From Bacteroidales bacterium (lineage in GTDB: Bacteria > Bacteroidota > Bacteroidia > Bacteroidales > JAADGE01), in NCBI GenBank assembly GCA_029932445.1, contig JAOZQB010000148.1, forward strand, positions 1 to 7,279: DNA of 7,279 nucleotides, read 5' to 3'. The position numbers and the translations under genes are program-made. This document shows positions 4,807 to 7,279 of the stretch, piece after piece (the stretch's first letter is position 1; every line of letters starts with the position of its first letter). Below the pieces are notes generated by a model. The model had not been told where the DNA came from and ran no database searches. It was given only the letters and a program-made list of their open reading frames with translations.

Positions 4807-7279
4807 ATGAAAAAATCGTTATTTACACTGTTTTTTGCACTAATGTTTTTTTCTGTCGGTTTTTCGCAAAAATCTACGGAGATTAAACTTAAAGCAAATA
4901 AAACCGATTTTCAGGTAAGTACTTTAAAAAGTACAGGATTTACTGTAAAAAGTACAATATCTGAACTAACTTTAAATCCGGTAGCATTTAAAGAAGGAAA
5001 CTTTATGACTTTGGAAAATCAAAGTCTGATTAAAATCTTTGATGAAGGAATGCCTAATATTCCCGTAATTTCAAAACTCATTGAAGTACCTCAGGATGCC
5101 GAAGTTGAACTGGTCGTAAAAAGTTATGATGAAGAAATCATAAAACTTTCAGATTACGGTATAACAGATAAAATTCAACCTGCACTTCGTTCTCAATCAA
5201 AGAGTGAAGACGGAGTTCCGTTTATTATCAAAAAAAATGTATACAATACTGATAAGTTTATTAATACAAAAACAGCTGTTTTTGCGGATGCAGGACAAAT
5301 GAGAGCCGTTCGTCTCGGAAGAATCGAGATAAGACCGATTCAGTATAATCCTGCAAAAAACACACTCCGTATTTTAAATAATCTTGTTATTGAAGTTAAA
5401 TTTAAAAATGCTGATATCGCAAAAACGGAAACTTTAAAAAGAAAATATTCTTCTCCGTATTTCAATAACATGTTATCAAATTTAATTTTGAATTTTGATA
5501 TTAACGAAAACAAAGAGCTGATTACACAAGCACCTACGCATATGGTTATCGTTTCTGACAGAATGTTTGAAGCACAATTAGCTCCTTTCATTGCTTGGAA
5601 AGTTAAAAAAGGTTTTGAAGTTACTGTCGGATATACGGATGTCATCGGAACAACGACTACTGCAATCAAATCTTATCTTCAAGGAATTTATGAAGGCTCC
5701 GATCCGATGAGTTTTGTTTTATTTGTCGGTGATGTTCAACAAATTCCGGCATGGAGCGGAAGTGCCGGTTCTCATGTTACGGATTTAAGATATTGCGAAT
5801 ATACCGGTGATGATTTACCTGAAGTATATTACGGACGTTTTTCAGCTCAAACTACCGCTCAATTACAACCGCAAATTGATAAAACATTAATATATGAACA
5901 ATACACAATGTCTGATCCTTCCTATTTGTCTGAAACACTTCTTGTTACAGGTGATGACAGCAGTCACGAAATGACTTGGGGTAACGGACAAATGTGGTAC
6001 GCTGATAATTATTATTTTAATAACGATAATAATATTAACAATCATTTATTCCTTCAACCTGGCGATAACGGTGCAATTCACACAGAAATTATTAATAATG
6101 TTAATGCGGGAGTTTCTTTTGCAAATTATTCTGCCCATTGCAGTGAAGACGGATGGGCAACACCTTCATTCTCACGAAGTGATGTATCCGGTCTTACGAA
6201 TAGTGAAAAATACGGTTTATGGATTGGTAATTGTTGTCTGTCCGTAAAATTTGATGTAGACGAATGTTTTGGTGAAGCTGCTTTAAGAAAAGCAAACGGC
6301 GGAGCTATCGGTGATATCGGCGGATCAAATTCCACTTATTGGGATGAAGATTATTGGTGGGGTGTCGGATTAACAAGTTCTATTGTTGCTGAACCTACTT
6401 ATGAAGCAAGCGGAAGAGGTTCTTACGACGGCGTTTTTCATAACCTTGCAAATGAACAAGGAGACATTTCCACATGGATGGTTACTCAAGGTCAAGTACT
6501 TACATGCGGAGATCTTGCTGTTGAAGCATCTGCATCAACCAGGAAACAATATTACTGGGAAATTTATCATTTAATGGGTGATCCTTCTTTAACTAATTTT
6601 ATCGGAACCCCGCAAGCGATGACAGTTACACCCTCTCCTGCTGCTTTAATGCTCGGAATGACTTCTTTAAATGTAAATGCAGCTCCTTATTCTTATGTTG
6701 CATTATCTGAAAACGGAACTTTAATAGCTGCCGGTGTTGCAGATGCTGCAGGTGATGCAAGTTTAACTTTTGCTTCAGATGCACTTTCCGTAGGCACAGC
6801 TGATCTCGTTGTTACAGCTCAAAACAGAGTACCGTATATAGGAACTATTACGGTTTCTCCGGCTGATGAACCCTATATTGTTTTAAATTCATATACCACA
6901 AGTGCTTCTCCGGATTACGGACAATCAATTACATTAAATGTTACATTAGAAAATGTTGCTGCAAGCGGCAGCGGTTATGATGCCGATAATGTAAATGCCG
7001 TAATTTCATCATCAGATTCTTATGTTTCAATTACAGATAACAGCGAAACATACGGAACAATTGTTGCCGGAACAACATCTTTAAAAAACAATGCATTTGC
7101 AATTACAATAGCTAATGATGTTCCCGATCAACACGTAATCAGTTTCGATATGGCAATTACTGCTGACGGCGGATATACGTGGAATACAACATTAAATGTT
7201 ACGGCAAACTCCCCTGCAATCACCGTCGGTGATGTTTTCGTAACAAATGATGATAATGCAGACGGAAGATTAGACCCCG
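4807..7279 (+). CDS. Gingipain-like secreted cysteine protease, peptidase C25, Kgp type (3' end cut by window)
   Basis: The frame from ATG 4807 is open for 824 codons and runs off the window. Residues 1-20 are a signal peptide (KK, hydrophobic core, GFS) with probable cleavage before Gln21. Residues about 21-240 match a C25 propeptide, which keeps the enzyme inactive during export. The catalytic domain spans about 242-598. His444 lies in NYSAHCSE and Cys477 is the second Cys of IGNCC, the same His-Cys spacing (33) as in Porphyromonas gingivalis Kgp. Asp384 in TGDD is the likely third catalytic residue. Asp515 in WDEDYWW falls at the place of the Kgp Asp516 that binds Lys at P1. The domain ends in YYWEIYHLMGDPSL, as in Kgp. 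An Ig-like domain (603-683) and a beta domain (about 686-802) follow, and a third begins with DDNADGRLDP. Such proteins are normally T9SS cargo with a C-terminal sorting domain, which would lie beyond the window. Likely role: degrading proteins outside the cell for peptide nutrition. Lys specificity is inferred. Confidence 0.95.
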   Translation, partial: MKKSLFTLFFALMFFSVGFSQKSTEIKLKANKTDFQVSTLKSTGFTVKSTISELTLNPVAFKEGNFMTLENQSLIKIFDEGMPNIPVISKLIEVPQDAEVELVVKSYDEEIIKLSDYGITDKIQPALRSQSKSEDGVPFIIKKNVYNTDKFINTKTAVFADAGQMRAVRLGRIEIRPIQYNPAKNTLRILNNLVIEVKFKNADIAKTETLKRKYSSPYFNNMLSNLILNFDINENKELITQAPTHMVIVSDRMFEAQLAPFIAWKVKKGFEVTVGYTDVIGTTTTAIKSYLQGIYEGSDPMSFVLFVGDVQQIPAWSGSAGSHVTDLRYCEYTGDDLPEVYYGRFSAQTTAQLQPQIDKTLIYEQYTMSDPSYLSETLLVTGDDSSHEMTWGNGQMWYADNYYFNNDNNINNHLFLQPGDNGAIHTEIINNVNAGVSFANYSAHCSEDGWATPSFSRSDVSGLTNSEKYGLWIGNCCLSVKFDVDECFGEAALRKANGGAIGDIGGSNSTYWDEDYWWGVGLTSSIVAEPTYEASGRGSYDGVFHNLANEQGDISTWMVTQGQVLTCGDLAVEASASTRKQYYWEIYHLMGDPSLTNFIGTPQAMTVTPSPAALMLGMTSLNVNAAPYSYVALSENGTLIAAGVADAAGDASLTFASDALSVGTADLVVTAQNRVPYIGTITVSPADEPYIVLNSYTTSASPDYGQSITLNVTLENVAASGSGYDADNVNAVISSSDSYVSITDNSETYGTIVAGTTSLKNNAFAITIANDVPDQHVISFDMAITADGGYTWNTTLNVTANSPAITVGDVFVTNDDNADGRLDP

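Noticed and set aside
5340..5669. A 109-codon minus-strand frame opposite the protease propeptide and catalytic start
   Set aside because: It lies antisense to a conserved gene, has no recognisable domain, and is best explained as a shadow. The other minus-strand frames opposite the Nif3, zinc-ribbon and membrane-protein genes are rejected likewise.
6383..6574. A 63-codon + strand frame inside the protease
   Set aside because: It is an out-of-frame shadow of the clearly conserved catalytic domain and resembles nothing.

Overview
This is a stretch of AT-rich chromosome, most likely from a member of the Bacteroidota (Bacteroidales-like). Four observations support this: a 5' region with a textbook Bacteroidota promoter (TTTG, 18 bases, TAttTTTG); translation starts without Shine-Dalgarno sequences; Nif3 and zinc-ribbon proteins of the type usual in that phylum; and a gingipain-family (peptidase C25) secreted protease of the kind exported by the type IX secretion system (T9SS). 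All genes lie on the + strand. No RNA genes, insertion sequences, CRISPR arrays or long repeats were seen.

Layout: (1) 1-1836 is the end of an operon. It holds a Nif3-family metalloprotein whose first few codons lie before the window, then, 3 bases later, a coiled-coil protein with a C-terminal four-cysteine zinc ribbon (DUF164/CT398/FlgZ-like). A strong hairpin terminator closes it at 1858-1893. (2) 1894-2137 is a promoter region and a long AT-rich leader. (3) 2138-4633 is a large membrane protein, a fused MFS-like transporter and spermidine-synthase-like Rossmann domain. Its aminopropyltransferase active-site motifs are altered and it has a TPR-like tail. (4) 4634-4806 is a short AT-rich gap. 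(5) 4807 to the window end is an uninterrupted, 3'-truncated reading frame for a gingipain-like cysteine protease: signal peptide, propeptide, catalytic domain, Ig-like domain and further beta domains.

The first two genes are probably co-transcribed; their joint function is not established. The membrane protein and the protease appear to be separate transcription units with no obvious functional link to each other or to the first pair. The most interesting content is the protease. Its catalytic domain follows the lysine-specific gingipain Kgp rather than the arginine-specific Rgp enzymes, including an Asp at the place of the Kgp S1-pocket Asp, yet it carries an unusual Cys right after the catalytic His. 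I see no convincing wholly new system in this window.
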